Positions 33,842 to 44,248 of a stretch of 64,000 nt of DNA are shown here, piece by piece. The notes beneath the pieces are model-generated. The model made no database searches. It had not been told where the DNA came from and saw nothing but the letters and a program-made list of their open reading frames with translations. The position numbers were made by a program, and so were the translations under genes. Where the stretch lies: contig QZCP01000048.1 of the NCBI GenBank assembly GCA_003956705.1, forward strand, positions 186,001 through 250,000. Reading direction: 5' to 3'. Numbering within the stretch: the stretch's first letter is position 1; each line of letters starts with the position of its first letter. This DNA is from Brevipalpus yothersi (taxonomy: Eukaryota; Arthropoda; Arachnida; Trombidiformes; Tenuipalpidae).

Positions 33842-34408
33842 TTATCGAGAAATATTCGAATTTACAAGTCTTCGAATTTGATTACGATGATTATTATTGA
33901 TAATAGGACTTTCATTATTGATAGAGTCAGATATGATTTTCAACCAATCGTCAGAAAGAGTCGGAAAGACTGGTGAACGGGTACAGGTAGATTGATGGTT
34001 GATAGCTGTTTTCATGTTGAGAAGAGGAGCCCCGCAGAGACAGATGAACGGTTCGATTGTGTGAGCAATATTGATGTGATAAAATAAAATATTTCTTGAT
34101 TTGCTGAAACGTAAGCAAAAAGGGCAGAACCATCGACCAAAAAAGAAAATGAGATCTTTTCTGAAGAGGAGTAGGACGATATGCGGGTGTATCGAAGCTT
34201 TTCCTTGCTCAAGAATCTTGATAATCATATGAAGCATGGTTTCCGGTTGAGGAGTATACGTGTTTTGTGGTTGAAATGTTGATACAGCACGTGTTTGGTC
34301 CACAGATATGGGTCTTCCACGATCATGATTATAAGCATAAAGCCAATACTGAATGGTATTTGTTCTAGCAGTAATAGATAGGGTTTTGGTGGAAATGCTT
34401 TCAGACAT
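33842..34408 (-). CDS. retroelement finger ORF 2 (188 aa, double finger)
   Basis: Starts MSESISTKTLSITART, with the frame also open some 75 bases upstream of the ATG. The double finger is WFCPFCLRFSKSRNILFYH, H-x4-H from there, then FICLCGAPLL...INHQSTC. It is followed by LSDDWLKIISDSIN, a segment echoed in the overprinted ORF at the 3' end. A Thr/Gln/Pro-rich linker precedes the finger. No known family recognised. Confidence 0.62.
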   Translation of the reverse strand: MSESISTKTLSITARTNTIQYWLYAYNHDRGRPISVDQTRAVSTFQPQNTYTPQPETMLHMIIKILEQGKASIHPHIVLLLFRKDLIFFFGRWFCPFCLRFSKSRNILFYHINIAHTIEPFICLCGAPLLNMKTAINHQSTCTRSPVFPTLSDDWLKIISDSINNESPIINNNHRNQIRRLVNSNISR

Positions 34409-34551
34409 GATAACAGGGATAAAGATTGAGGTATTGATGAAGTTGAGAGCAGGTAAACAGTTTGATGGAAGAGAAGACTCCTGCGCGCTCTTTTCGATAG
34501 TGTGTTGAGTAATAGGATTGCATCTCTATGCGAGGGCTTGAATATTTCGGA

Positions 34552-35052
34552 TTATTGTTCGATATGAACGGTAATAGTTCCATTCTGAGAGCATGAGATG
34601 TTTCTTTGAATACAATTATTGGGAAGAGTATTGTTAATCACCTCAAAATCATTGAGATGTGGAATAAAAATGCACGGATTACAAGTAAAGCATCTATCTT
34701 CGTTGATGTGAATGATCCAATCGAAAGGAGATAGAAACTTTTCCAGACATAAGGAACAGATATAAGTCAAATCTGTGAGATCCTCAGACATCACTTCATG
34801 TTGAGGTACCATCAAGATATTATCTTTGAAAGTGATGAATGCACATCTATTATGCTTGACGAGCAAACTGTTGGCAAGATCGATGAAACTTTGAAGATTA
34901 TTTTTCAGTAGATGGATATTGATGGTGAGAAGTGAGTGGGCACAGATTTTATGAAAAATATTTTTTTGTGAGTCATTGAGTTTGAGCATTTTCTTTTTGT
35001 TCTTTTCAATGAGGAGATTTAGGGAAGAGGTTTCTATTCTTATGAAATTCAT
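34552..35052 (-). CDS. retroelement finger ORF 1 (166 aa)
   Basis: Starts 83 bases after the endonuclease-RT stop, in the context ttatcATG that also precedes the next ORF. The N-terminus is Lys/Asn/Leu-rich (LLIEKNKKKMLKLN). The finger is YICSLCLEKFLSPFDWIIH with Cys residues following (DRCFTCNPC). Upstream of its ATG lies a CT-rich stretch ending TTTAAG that could act as a splice acceptor. Function unknown; membership of the finger family rests on the C-x2-C-x12-H spacing. Confidence 0.58.
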   Translation of the reverse strand: MNFIRIETSSLNLLIEKNKKKMLKLNDSQKNIFHKICAHSLLTINIHLLKNNLQSFIDLANSLLVKHNRCAFITFKDNILMVPQHEVMSEDLTDLTYICSLCLEKFLSPFDWIIHINEDRCFTCNPCIFIPHLNDFEVINNTLPNNCIQRNISCSQNGTITVHIEQ

Positions 35053-35135
35053 GATAATTTGAGGTGTTAACAGTACGATTATCGCTTAAATGCGAGTATG
35101 TGAGAAACAGAGAATGGAGAGAGGTGTGCGCATCA

Positions 35136-38100
35136 TCAAGAGGAGGTTGGGAAGAGTTGAGTTTCGAGAACTATCTGTAAATTCTGACGAAATTTATACG
35201 CAATGGTTCTGAAAGAGTAGAGATCAGACATCAACTTGGCAATGTTAAGTAAGGTGAGTGTAGTATTTCCTACAGAGATGGGACGAATGTAGTCACAGCA
35301 ACCAAAAATGATTTTTTTCGTGTCAATTGGGCTTCGACATTGGGGACAACTTCTAGGCTCAAGATTGTCTCTCCAAGTACCTGTCATTAGAGTTATGGAA
35401 TAGATATCATTCTTCCAAAGCTTCTCCCAATATCGAAAAATTTTGAATTGAGAGAGGTGGAGACAACTTAGAATGATATTTGAGTTCCTAAGTTCACTTT
35501 CGAAAAGATGGTTATGAGCATTTCTCAATTTCCAAAATTGAGGGGAAAATTCAAGAATATTTCTAGGGATTGTCTTTTTGTTCATTTTTGATGGTTTAAA
35601 AGTTCTGGGAGAGCGAGGAATGAAGACTAAAGAATAGTTTTTTCGAGATATAAGAAGATTAAGATTGGAGCGTTTCCTGGGATTGGAAATGCGATTGATC
35701 ATACCCTTGTCGGCCTCGATTCGCAAGATTTTACTCATATAAAACTTTTGTTGCGAGCAGATGTAATGAAAAAGTGCATCCTCGATGCAATCAAGATAGC
35801 TCTGACCATATGTCCAGTAGCAGAAAATTGAGTTGTGGGTGACGTTTTCACTTCCATTACGGGAACATGTCTCTATTTTGATCCAGAGATCGAAGAGATG
35901 AAAGAACTTGTAGTATCTAATGTAGGGCTCAGTAATACTGGTGCTGTTGTAGTAACTCCATACAACTTCTTTTTGAGAGTTGAAGCTGAAATCTTGAGTG
36001 ATGAAATGAATACCATAGGGATCGAATTTGTATTCTCGCGACATTGGAGGATCGAATTTGGTTTTGACGAGCTTTTTGTTGTTATTGACACAGCTTATCT
36101 CGATGATACTGGCAAGATGCTGGTGGAAAAGAATGTAGTAGGCTAGATGAGTTGATGTAGCTCTTTTCATGCAAAGACTTCTTTTAACAATAGCTCCAAT
36201 AATCTCCATTGTTTCTGAGCATTGTTTTTGAAAGGTGAGGTTCGAGTTCCAGATGTATTGGAGTGAGCCATAGTATTGACAAGATCCCAGTACCGTAGCT
36301 TTAAGCAGAGTGTCAATGGTCTTGAGCTTGAAACTCTTTATTCTGGGTGCAAAGGGAATAATGATATTCTTGAGATCTTCTATCTTCGTTTTCATGGCAT
36401 TTTTGGCGAAAAGATGAGCGGATGCATCTAATTCAAGCGTAGCACCGAGTAAGGTGATGCGTTTTTGGAATTTAATATTTGTGTCCATAACCTTGATAAA
36501 GTTGGCCCCTAGATTAGGAGAATACACTTTGATCAGCTCCGTTTTGCTTACATTAACTTCCAAATTCATAGCTTTGAGTATTCTACATAGCTTGGAAATA
36601 AAGAAGGAGGCTTCAGTCCATTGATTATTAGCAGAGGTATCCTGGATAATGATAGAGAGATCATCTGCGTATGCAAATATCCTGAAGGAATAGTTACAGA
36701 TCTTCCAAATGATATTAAGACCAATTGCGAAGAGGATAGGCGATAGAATTGAACCTTGAGGACTACCAGATGTATGAATTTTCCATAATCTTGTGTCTTT
36801 GTATTGGATATAGGATCTTCGATTCATGATGAAGTTAATAAGAATGGTGATGAAACCTTCATTAATACCCATTTCTTTCAAGCCTAGTTTGATGGCTGAA
36901 AAACTGATTTTCTCAAATGCGTCCGAAAGATCAATGAGGAGTAAGGCAAGTGGATGTCCATCTTTTCTAAGAAGCTCTAGATGGTGTTTCACATGGTTGT
37001 GTAGATCAATAGATGAGTAACCGTTGAGGAACCCAAATTGAAAGTCAAGAAATTTTTTATCTAACGATGCATCTAGTACCCAAAAGAGAATAGCGTCTGC
37101 GAGCCGATATAAAGGATGAATGATGGATAATGGTCTGAGTTTTTTGGGATCCTTCTTGGGTATGAAGCAAATTCTGGACTTTTTAAGGAATGTCGGGAAG
37201 TATCCACAAGAGAGCATGTAACCGATGTATATTGGTATACGATTGTGGTATTTGAACAGATATTTGAGAGGTTCACAAGAAATATGATCATCATATTTAC
37301 ATGTCTTGGAAGTGACTTTGGACATGATGGTATTGAGATTAGAATGCGTAATCATTTCAGAGAAGTCAAAAACAGGGGTGAGTTTAAAGTTTGGAGCGAC
37401 AATGGGTGACTCTGGGAAGTATCCTTCATGTGTAGATACGGCTGGGATGTCTGCTGCTTGAAAATCTTTTGAGCAAGTATGCGATCTTATGGAGTGTGTG
37501 AACTTTTTTCCAAGAACTCTGTGAATGAGCCACCAAATCGTGTTCTTCTTGATTTTATTATTTATGAAGGAAAATGTTTCATGATGACGGTTGGCTTTGA
37601 TAATCTTTTGAACTCTTTTGATATCATGTAGATCAATCACGTTTTGAGCTATACGAGCAAGTTTAGGTACTTGATTGCATTGGTTGCTCATTAACTTTTT
37701 AAATTTGAGCGTTCGGCGATAGGCTAGCTTTCTGATGTTAGAAAGATGAGCTGGTGGACGATATTTCCAAACTTTCTTATAAACCAAAGAATTTTGATTG
37801 ATTTTGCTGATGATATTCTCTAGCTTAGTCATGCTTTCGTCTGCTGTTCTTGAGGAATCGGGGAATCTGTTGAGAAAGCTTAAATCAGCTTTCTGAGCAA
37901 GTCTGTCCATGGTTTTATAGCAGATGGTTTTCTTTCTCAAAACTTTGTTGAGAGAGAAGAGAATCATTCTATGATCACTATTTTGGATATCTAGGACATT
38001 TTTACGAGAGATATTTTTGTGTAATTTGGTGGAGACGAAGATCGAATCAATCCAGCTACAGGTACCATGAACAATATCTCTTCTGGTCCAATTGTTCGGA

Positions 38101-38746
38101 TTCGGTTTGATGACAGGTTCAAATCTGAGATGTAAGAAAGCATCAGCTATGATGTTACCAAGAGTATCACTTTTGCCATGGCTCCAGAGTGAATTCTGGC
38201 AGTTGAAATCGCCCATGAAGACATGAAAGGCGTTTCTGTTAGCTCGAACAAAATCGTGTATCCTTTTGATTATATCACGCATCCTAATTGTGTTGAGTTT
38301 ATCGAGTGTGGGTGAGACATATATGCAGGTGAAAATATGATCTTTTAGATAATCGATGCCTTGAATAGAGATGATGTCAACATCTTCCGGACTCCATAAT
38401 ACATTCCATCTGTTGAATGAGGAGATGATGCAGGCTTTGCCTCTGAAATTAGAGGTGCAGATTGAATTGACGGAGGCGGAGAGCTCATCACCGAGAAGAT
38501 TGAAATTGGGCTCATTAATACCTAGAATCCACTCATTATGTCGATTGGAGACGGTATGGATAGCTTCCATAATTGCTGTTGTTTTATTATAACAATTGGC
38601 GAGACCAACAGCAACAGGCATCTGTTTAGCAAACAGGTAGCTAGAGCCGAGAAGTGAGAGCTATGTTATTGAAATTTGTCTGTGATAATACAAGAGAAGA
38701 AGAGATTTTCTTACCTTGGGAGTTTTTTAGGAGTGTTCTTGGACAT
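35136..38746 (-). CDS. endonuclease-reverse transcriptase of the multi-ORF retroelement
   Basis: Exon 1 (38746-38715, MSKNTPKKLP) has a consensus donor CCAAG/GTAAG; exon 2 starts at 38640 after ...CTCTAG and runs to 35136, giving 1178 aa in one frame. The ATG at 38621 is an alternative start without the intron. The endonuclease of the APE family is complete: Asn-Cys at 26-27, Glu54 in NEPNF, GDFN 154-157 and SDH 232-234. The reverse transcriptase covers about 500-690: RPLSIIHPLYR, LIDLSDAFE 579-587, SPQGSILSP 637-645 and the catalytic YADD 668-671. A long thumb and linker region follow, then a Cys cluster (CPQCRSPI...GCCDY) near the C-terminus, as in many APE-type elements. No RNase H motif seen. 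No stop or frameshift, so the enzyme may be active. Confidence 0.9.
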
Positions 38747-38800
38747 GTTAGGTGCTTGTTATCACTAGTTTTAGATGTAATAAGAACAGAATAAGTGGAT

Positions 38801-38818
38801 AATTAATAATTATTAATT
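38801..38818. repeat. perfect 18 bp palindrome in the retroelement leader
   Basis: AATTAATAATTATTAATT equals its own reverse complement. It lies 16 bases inside the 5' border of the element, within its short 5' UTR, and could form a hairpin in RNA or mark a promoter or terminal structure. Confidence 0.9.
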
Positions 38819-38834
38819 AGCGAAAAGAAAACAT

Positions 38835-38848
38835 CAGTGTTCAGTTTT
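38835..38848. repeat. target-site duplication, 5' side of the retroelement
   Basis: Second copy of CAGTGTTCAGTTTT, matching 31266-31279 exactly. Confidence 0.85.
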
Positions 38849-40085
38849 TCTGTTTGCTCCTCCTTCAGTAAGCACAGCTCTTTTGACCGCCAAGTTTAAC
38901 ACACAGCTGCTCAACTTTTTTTCAACTATTTAAACTGTTCATCTTTTCTCATTTCCTTCATCCTTCTCTCATCTTCATTTTTGCCAGTCGATTTGGCTTC
39001 TACAACAGCTTCAGGTGATTTGTGGGCCTCTCTAATTATTATAAACCGTTGAGAAGTGATTATCGAATATTTTACCGTTTGGTGTATTGTTCGTGGTGGA
39101 TACCGTTTTTCGTTCAGATCACGAGTTGAGGCATGGTGCAAATTGTGTAACGAAAAAGTTTTATTGAGAACGCTAAATGATATTGATTTCGTTAGGTAAC
39201 ACTTGTTATCTGGTTTATACTTATCGATTCTTTAGCCTTAGCATTAGAGTCTGATCATGATTATGGGAGGCCCTAAGACTTGATTGCCTGCGATATTTTT
39301 TGAATTTCCATGATGAATACTAGTTTATGTAACTGATTGAAACCTAACTTATCGATCAGTGAAAGAGTATAATCCAATTCAATGATTCATCTGACATTAC
39401 CGATCTAGGGGATTCAATCAAACCTGGTTAGATGCACAAGGCTTGATCCGCGTGCTTGAACATAACACCAAATGTTTGATCCTCTCAATTCTGAAAATTG
39501 AGATTAATCGAGATTTCATGAAAAATTCTATTGAATAACGAACTGGAATCAATTATCATTCATCCTACAGTTCCTCTTACAGTTTGAGAAGAAGGAGAAA
39601 TGCACCTAAAAAATAGACTTAATGATTCGTATAATCCTGCTTCACCTTTATTAGGCTTGCATCACCACAATATTCAGTTAGATTGCAAGATAGCTTGTTG
39701 TCTTCTATTCTATTCTTACCTGGGTGGGAATTTTTCTAAGGAATTCAATCAACACTTCGAATCTTAGAACTAAGACGAGTATGTTTAGACAATTCAGAAT
39801 GACTTGAGAGATGATCATCGCTCATCTGAAAAGACCAGTATTACGTTATCTAATTGAGAAATTTGGGGAAATTTTCAGGGAATTTTCTTCCGAGAAAAAG
39901 TAGAGGGAAAAAAATTAGACATCAATCAAGCTCATGATTTCTGAGATGATGAATCTTTATTATTTTCATAATCAATTTACATTGCATAATGTATCATTAC
40001 ATCAAGTTACTTTCACATGAGAAGCTTTTTATACCAATTCTCGATAGATTCCATAAGATCAGTCTCATTTGGGCAATTTTTTTCT
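38849..40085. other. intergenic between the retroelement and cryptochrome
   Basis: Before the insertion this was the distal upstream region of clathrin heavy chain. The right end is the 3' flank of cryptochrome. No gene or clear repeat seen. Confidence 0.45.
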
Positions 40086-41987
40086 TCACAAAGCCAAATT
40101 GGAGCAGAATTCATGCCTATCTGTAAGACAGAGGAAAAATCGAGTTTCAGAAGCATGACTTGGAGCAACGTGCTTTGGAATATTGTTCATAACTGATTCT
40201 TTTTCACCCAACAATTCCTTCTTGATCAATTCCATGGCAATACGATTTCTTTGAAAAGCCAGATCGTGATCAACAACAGGCACCGGATAATCAACACCAA
40301 CAATACACTTGGCCTTCTCTTGAACTTCTCTCGGCGCTTTCCATGGCTCAAACAGATACTCAAGTGGCATCGAAGACAATTCAGGAACATATTTTCGTAT
40401 ATAATTGCCACTGGGCTCAAGCCAACGTCCATACATGACTGGTGAAATGCACAAATTGGATTGTAGAATGTTATCGAATGCTGATGATGAAATCCACATC
40501 CAATTTCCGGCACAAACAGACCAGTCAGCATCAAGAAGATATCGGAGAAACATTTTCAAGCCTTTCTCCCAACTTATCCAAAGATCACCTCTAGTTAGAA
40601 AGCATGAAACAGCATTTCGAGCTGCATGATGGATCCATCCTTCTCGGACCAATTGTCTCATGGCAGCATCGATAAAGGGAAAGCCAGTATTTCCTTTTTC
40701 CCAAGCCTATTAAAGGAACGAAAATTGTAAGAACTTTTCTATCAGGAGGGAAAATTCTGTAGCCCTACTACTACACTCTGTGTAATTGTAACATTCAACT
40801 TACCTTGTACAATCGTTCATCCTCTTGCCATTGAATCTGAAGACAAACTGGATTATCCATCATTTGGCCATACTTTAGATTGTTCACAGACATTGTGTAA
40901 AAGAATTCACGCCAAATCAGTTGTCCAACTATTCGAGGCTTGGTTGAATCTTGATACAAGCTATCATATAGATCATTGACAGCCCAATAAAATTCTCGAA
41001 CCGATAGACAGCCATGACGAAGAGCTGGACTTAATGATTTTGGCTGCTCAATTATATTGGGCTCCATTTGGGTTGGCAAATAATCACCAACTTCGAAAGC
41101 TTCCCGTTCACATTCTAATCTTTCGGCCAGAGCTTTCTTGGCTATAGTTTCTCCACCAAACCATATCTGTTCGGATTGTCGCTCAGTTTCTTTCTCAATT
41201 CCCATGAGCTCAGGTGATTCAGGGACTTTATGTTCTGTTTCAATAAAGTCATCTGGAATGATATTCATTGATTAGCGATTATTCAAATATTCAACTCACA
41301 TTTCACATCAAAGCATCCTGCAGAGTAACAATAACTCACCAATCGGAAATTGTGTCCCAAGTAACTTGAAATCCGGACTTTTCAAAGGTCGATTCGGTGG
41401 ACCAATAACTTCCACTGTATGGCAAAATAGCTCATAGTTCAAAGGTGGCTGTCCTCCATTAGTAGCTATAACTTCCAAGGGATCCCATAAAGTATGAGAT
41501 ATTTTCTCAATTACCTGGACACCCATCTGATTACACAACTCTTTAGCAGCATCATCTCGCTCTTTCCATATGGGCTCAGGATCTTGTTCAAATGATAAGT
41601 AGCTGACTGACCATTGAGTGATAAGTTTTCGAAGAATATCTCTACTGTTACCATGAAAGACATACAATCTACCACCAAATTTTTTGAATTGATGATCTAG
41701 ATCAGCCAAGCATTCGAGAAGATATTGCATTCGATTGAATCCAATTGTTGAAGTTCCAGCACTCATTCCATCGAAAATGAAAATTGGATATATTCTCTTG
41801 CAGACCTGAATTTTGAGAATGAATAATTATTTCCACAGCGACCATATTTCATGATCGATAAATAAAATTTAACTAGCTGGGAGAAAAAAAATCTTCTTAC
41901 CTTTGACACTTCGTAAAGTGAAGGCATATCACTGAGGCGAAGTCCATGTCTGAACCAGTGTATAGCCGATTTTGATTGATATGACAT
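40086..41987 (-). CDS. cry2: cryptochrome, vertebrate-type (type II)
   Basis: A flavoprotein of the photolyase/cryptochrome superfamily; type II animal CRYs repress CLOCK:BMAL1 in the circadian loop. Exons 41987-41901, 41805-41340, 41252-40804 and 40706-40086 give 540 aa. Residues 1-180 are the photolyase alpha/beta domain, opening AIHWFRHGLRLSDMPSL. The FAD domain is marked by GNTGFPFIDAAMRQLVREG, IHHAARNAVSCFLTRGDLW, LDADWSVCAGNWMW and YIRKYVPEL...EPWKAP...CIVGVDYP. WFRHGLRL and IVGVDYPxPxVDH favour the vertebrate type over the Drosophila light-sensor type. The C-terminal tail after the photolyase-homology region is short and ends FCSNLAL. Normal intron signals flank every exon. Symbol chosen by type, not by a tree. 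Confidence 0.92.
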
Positions 41988-43327
41988 TGTATTACAATGA
42001 TTTGAATTGATAAAGTTCTTCCAGGAAGCTTTCAGAAAGTTCGAGATTCTCGTCTGACTTGTTTACTGAAACTGAAAGCATAATTCCACAAGTTGATGAG
42101 TATAGATCTCGTTTAATTTCCAAATCAAGTCCACGTGAGTTTGCAACGTGATCTCGAATCTTCATGTCATCATCCAAAGAACGGTATCTGTGCAACCGAG
42201 TTCATCGATCCGAAAGATTCTCTGTTTGAGCAAGAATGTGGGCAGCAAAATTACATTTCACTGGAAATCTTCTTGGATAACGTTGTCGAATCAAATTCAA
42301 TCATACAATGGAACTTTTCAACCAAAAGCTCGAACAAACATCCAAATTATTCCAAATTTCGGAATTTTTGGCAATGTTCCTATGATTTATTTCAATCAAC
42401 AGGATATATCAACCACCAAGAAAAAATTTCTTAAACTGGATTGTGCAAACTTGAACTATCAATTATGTGCAGTAGGTTACATTAGCTATAGTTGATTTTG
42501 CATTATTGTGGCTGGTTTGAGCATTTCTGGTTGGAAATTCTAGGTGAAAAGGTCTGTCGGCTAAAATTTTCTCTCTAGTTTCAATGTAAGTCATGTTGGA
42601 AGGATTGAATTATTAGTATCACTATTTATCGGAGAAAAAAAGTTACCACTTCATTTCCTGGTCTCAAAAACTCTTTTCTGAGCTATCTGATGTATAAGTC
42701 AAGGTCATTTCATGACATTTTCCTGACAAGTAAAGGAAAAAAGTCTCTTAAGGTTTGGCCCAAAAATCAGTATGAATCCAAATACATTCATGTACATGTA
42801 CATGAATATGAATATTCATGCTCAATTTTTTCCCTTGTTCTCATCTTTTTTGACATGATTCTTATGATACCAATTTGAATATGATCATGATTCAATCAGA
42901 GGAGGTTGATAAAAATTCATAAGATTGCTGAATCTAGAACCAAATTGAGGGTATTTTAGTAAGATATGAAAGCTGAGCTAGATTTCGATTCGTTTTTCTC
43001 GATCAGATATAATCACCAAGTCGTCAGAATTCACTGATAGGTGCTGGGTTGATCTTATCATCAAGATAAATTTCTATTATAGAATTGAATTGAATTCAAC
43101 AAAAGAATCGTCACAAAATCGAGTTTTGAAGTGGATAAAGGCTGGGATTTATTGAGATATGATTAAATGAGAACGTAAATAAAATATACATAAAATGATG
43201 AAATGTGTGTATGATCGATTAGATAAGATATAAGATACTGTAAGTGTAGAAACTTCTCAAAAGTTTTCATCACATATTGATAAGCATATTGTTCTTGATC
43301 ATCTTATAATTCTAAATCTAGATAGCA
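41988..43327. other. intergenic between cryptochrome and the CRAL-TRIO gene
   Basis: Holds the cryptochrome 5' flank on the left and the 3' flank of the CRAL-TRIO gene on the right (minus-strand AATAAA near 43150). Overlapping open frames at 42135-42495 resemble nothing known. A 22 bp perfect palindrome centred on GTACATGTAC lies at 42786-42807, followed at once by ATGAATATTCAT. Confidence 0.4.
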
Positions 43328-44248
43328 TCATTCTGACGTATTGTTTTCAATACTTGGGGAATACAATTCTGGTGGAGGAGGAGGCTTAACACCCTCTTCA
43401 TCAGCTAGCTCTTTGGCTATCTTATAAATACTTTGATATTGTTTCACTGTCCAATTATTACGTTTTGCATACTCTATCAAATCTGGACTTCCTTCTGGTA
43501 CCACAGCATCACCCTTGTATGGCTGCTTACATGTGCCACCAAGAAAATCGGGAATACAATCAGAATCAATATACTGTTGGAGCTCTTTTTCGGTAACAAA
43601 TTTGACTCGCTTTTGAGCTTCATGGGACAACATTTTCATGAACATGGAGGAAAATGTGTGCAAAATTGACGGTAAATTGATAACATAAATGACCCGAGTG
43701 AGTAAAGGATAGTGGGTTATGATAGTGTTGATCAGAATTCGAACTATCTCCAGATCAAATGCTTTAGTCAGTTGTAAGCCTTTGAAATCCATTATACCTA
43801 CAATACCTTCAGGAGATTCTTTCTCAATCTTATGTCCAAGAGCTATTCCCGATTGTATGATAATTGGTCTAAGATCGGCATTTCGTCGATAATGTTTACA
43901 CCGGCCATAAAAAACTTTACGACCTTCTTTGTCGGTTTTGTAGACGAAAAATGATCCCAAACGATGATACACATCCGGTAGATCAGATTCTTTCAATTCA
44001 TGAACTTTCTGGGACTTCCGCCACTTCAAACTACTTATCAACGATGTGGTAGCAGGCTTAACATTTCGATTTCGAGTGATGTAAAACTTTTTCACAAACC
44101 AATCATCAGTTCGAACACGTTCAATATCATCTTCATGAAATTCATTTTGATTGGCGAAAATTTCTTCCAGAACTTTTTCTCGAATAATTTGAACATCTTC
44201 AGCACTTCGATTGGTTCGATCACGATTCTTACTTTTCTCTATCACCAT
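43328..44248 (-). CDS. CRAL-TRIO (SEC14-like) domain protein
   Basis: A single-exon gene of 306 aa. The N-terminal helical CRAL-TRIO_N part (about 15-75) contains DDWFVKKFYITRNRNVKPA and SLKWRK. The lipid-binding CRAL-TRIO domain covers about 90-245, with GIVGIMDFKGLQL, HYPLLTRVIYVINLPSIL and the ending CIPDFLGGTCK. Proteins of this fold carry phosphoinositides, tocopherol or retinoids between membranes. The motif arrangement is closest to the CRAL-TRIO part of motile-sperm-domain-containing protein 2, but no MSP domain or membrane segment follows; a Pro-rich tail (KPPPPPELYSPS) ends the protein. Ligand unknown. Confidence 0.88.
   Translation of the reverse strand: MVIEKSKNRDRTNRSAEDVQIIREKVLEEIFANQNEFHEDDIERVRTDDWFVKKFYITRNRNVKPATTSLISSLKWRKSQKVHELKESDLPDVYHRLGSFFVYKTDKEGRKVFYGRCKHYRRNADLRPIIIQSGIALGHKIEKESPEGIVGIMDFKGLQLTKAFDLEIVRILINTIITHYPLLTRVIYVINLPSILHTFSSMFMKMLSHEAQKRVKFVTEKELQQYIDSDCIPDFLGGTCKQPYKGDAVVPEGSPDLIEYAKRNNWTVKQYQSIYKIAKELADEEGVKPPPPPELYSPSIENNTSE

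Larger units (their letters stand above)
31280..38834 (-). mobile_element. 7.55 kb multi-ORF APE-type non-LTR retrotransposon
   Basis: Bounded by 14 bp direct repeats and read entirely on the minus strand. Order from its 5' end: an 88-base leader with an 18 bp palindrome; a spliced endonuclease-reverse transcriptase ORF; four finger ORFs (35052-34552, 34408-33842, 33681-32923, 32822-32331); and a dual-frame region (32242-31412). The 3' end has AATAAACCTCAAT and no long poly(A); a few A residues are shared with the target duplication. There are no long terminal repeats. All ORFs are open apart from one TGA in the last frame, so the insertion is young or under selection. TSD length suits target-primed reverse transcription. 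The clade cannot be fixed without a tree; the APE plus RT plus C-terminal Cys motif suits the I/R1/Jockey/CR1 groups. The ORF order is atypical. Confidence 0.88.

Noticed and set aside
35873..36146. Open frames on either strand within the EN-RT region
   Set aside because: Shadows of the intact RT ORF with no domain signal of their own.
35052..38746. Splicing of the retroelement leader exon directly to acceptors in front of each finger ORF, as in viral subgenomic mRNAs
   Set aside because: The only good acceptor (TTTAAG near 35085) would join the leader out of frame with the finger ORF, and no pyrimidine-rich in-frame acceptor was found before the others. Kept only as an idea.
31280..38834. 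Integrated virus genome as the source of the small ORFs
   Set aside because: The replicase is a cellular-type APE endonuclease plus non-LTR reverse transcriptase, and TSDs of 14 bp fit target-primed reverse transcription; no capsid, RNA-dependent RNA polymerase or integrase signal.
38926..39141. Minus-strand frame of 71 aa next to the retroelement
   Set aside because: Charged low-complexity sequence outside the TSD; no domain and no splice context.
42135..42495. Overlapping plus-strand frames of about 100 aa upstream of cryptochrome
   Set aside because: No motif, no partner exon, low-complexity composition; not supportable as a gene.
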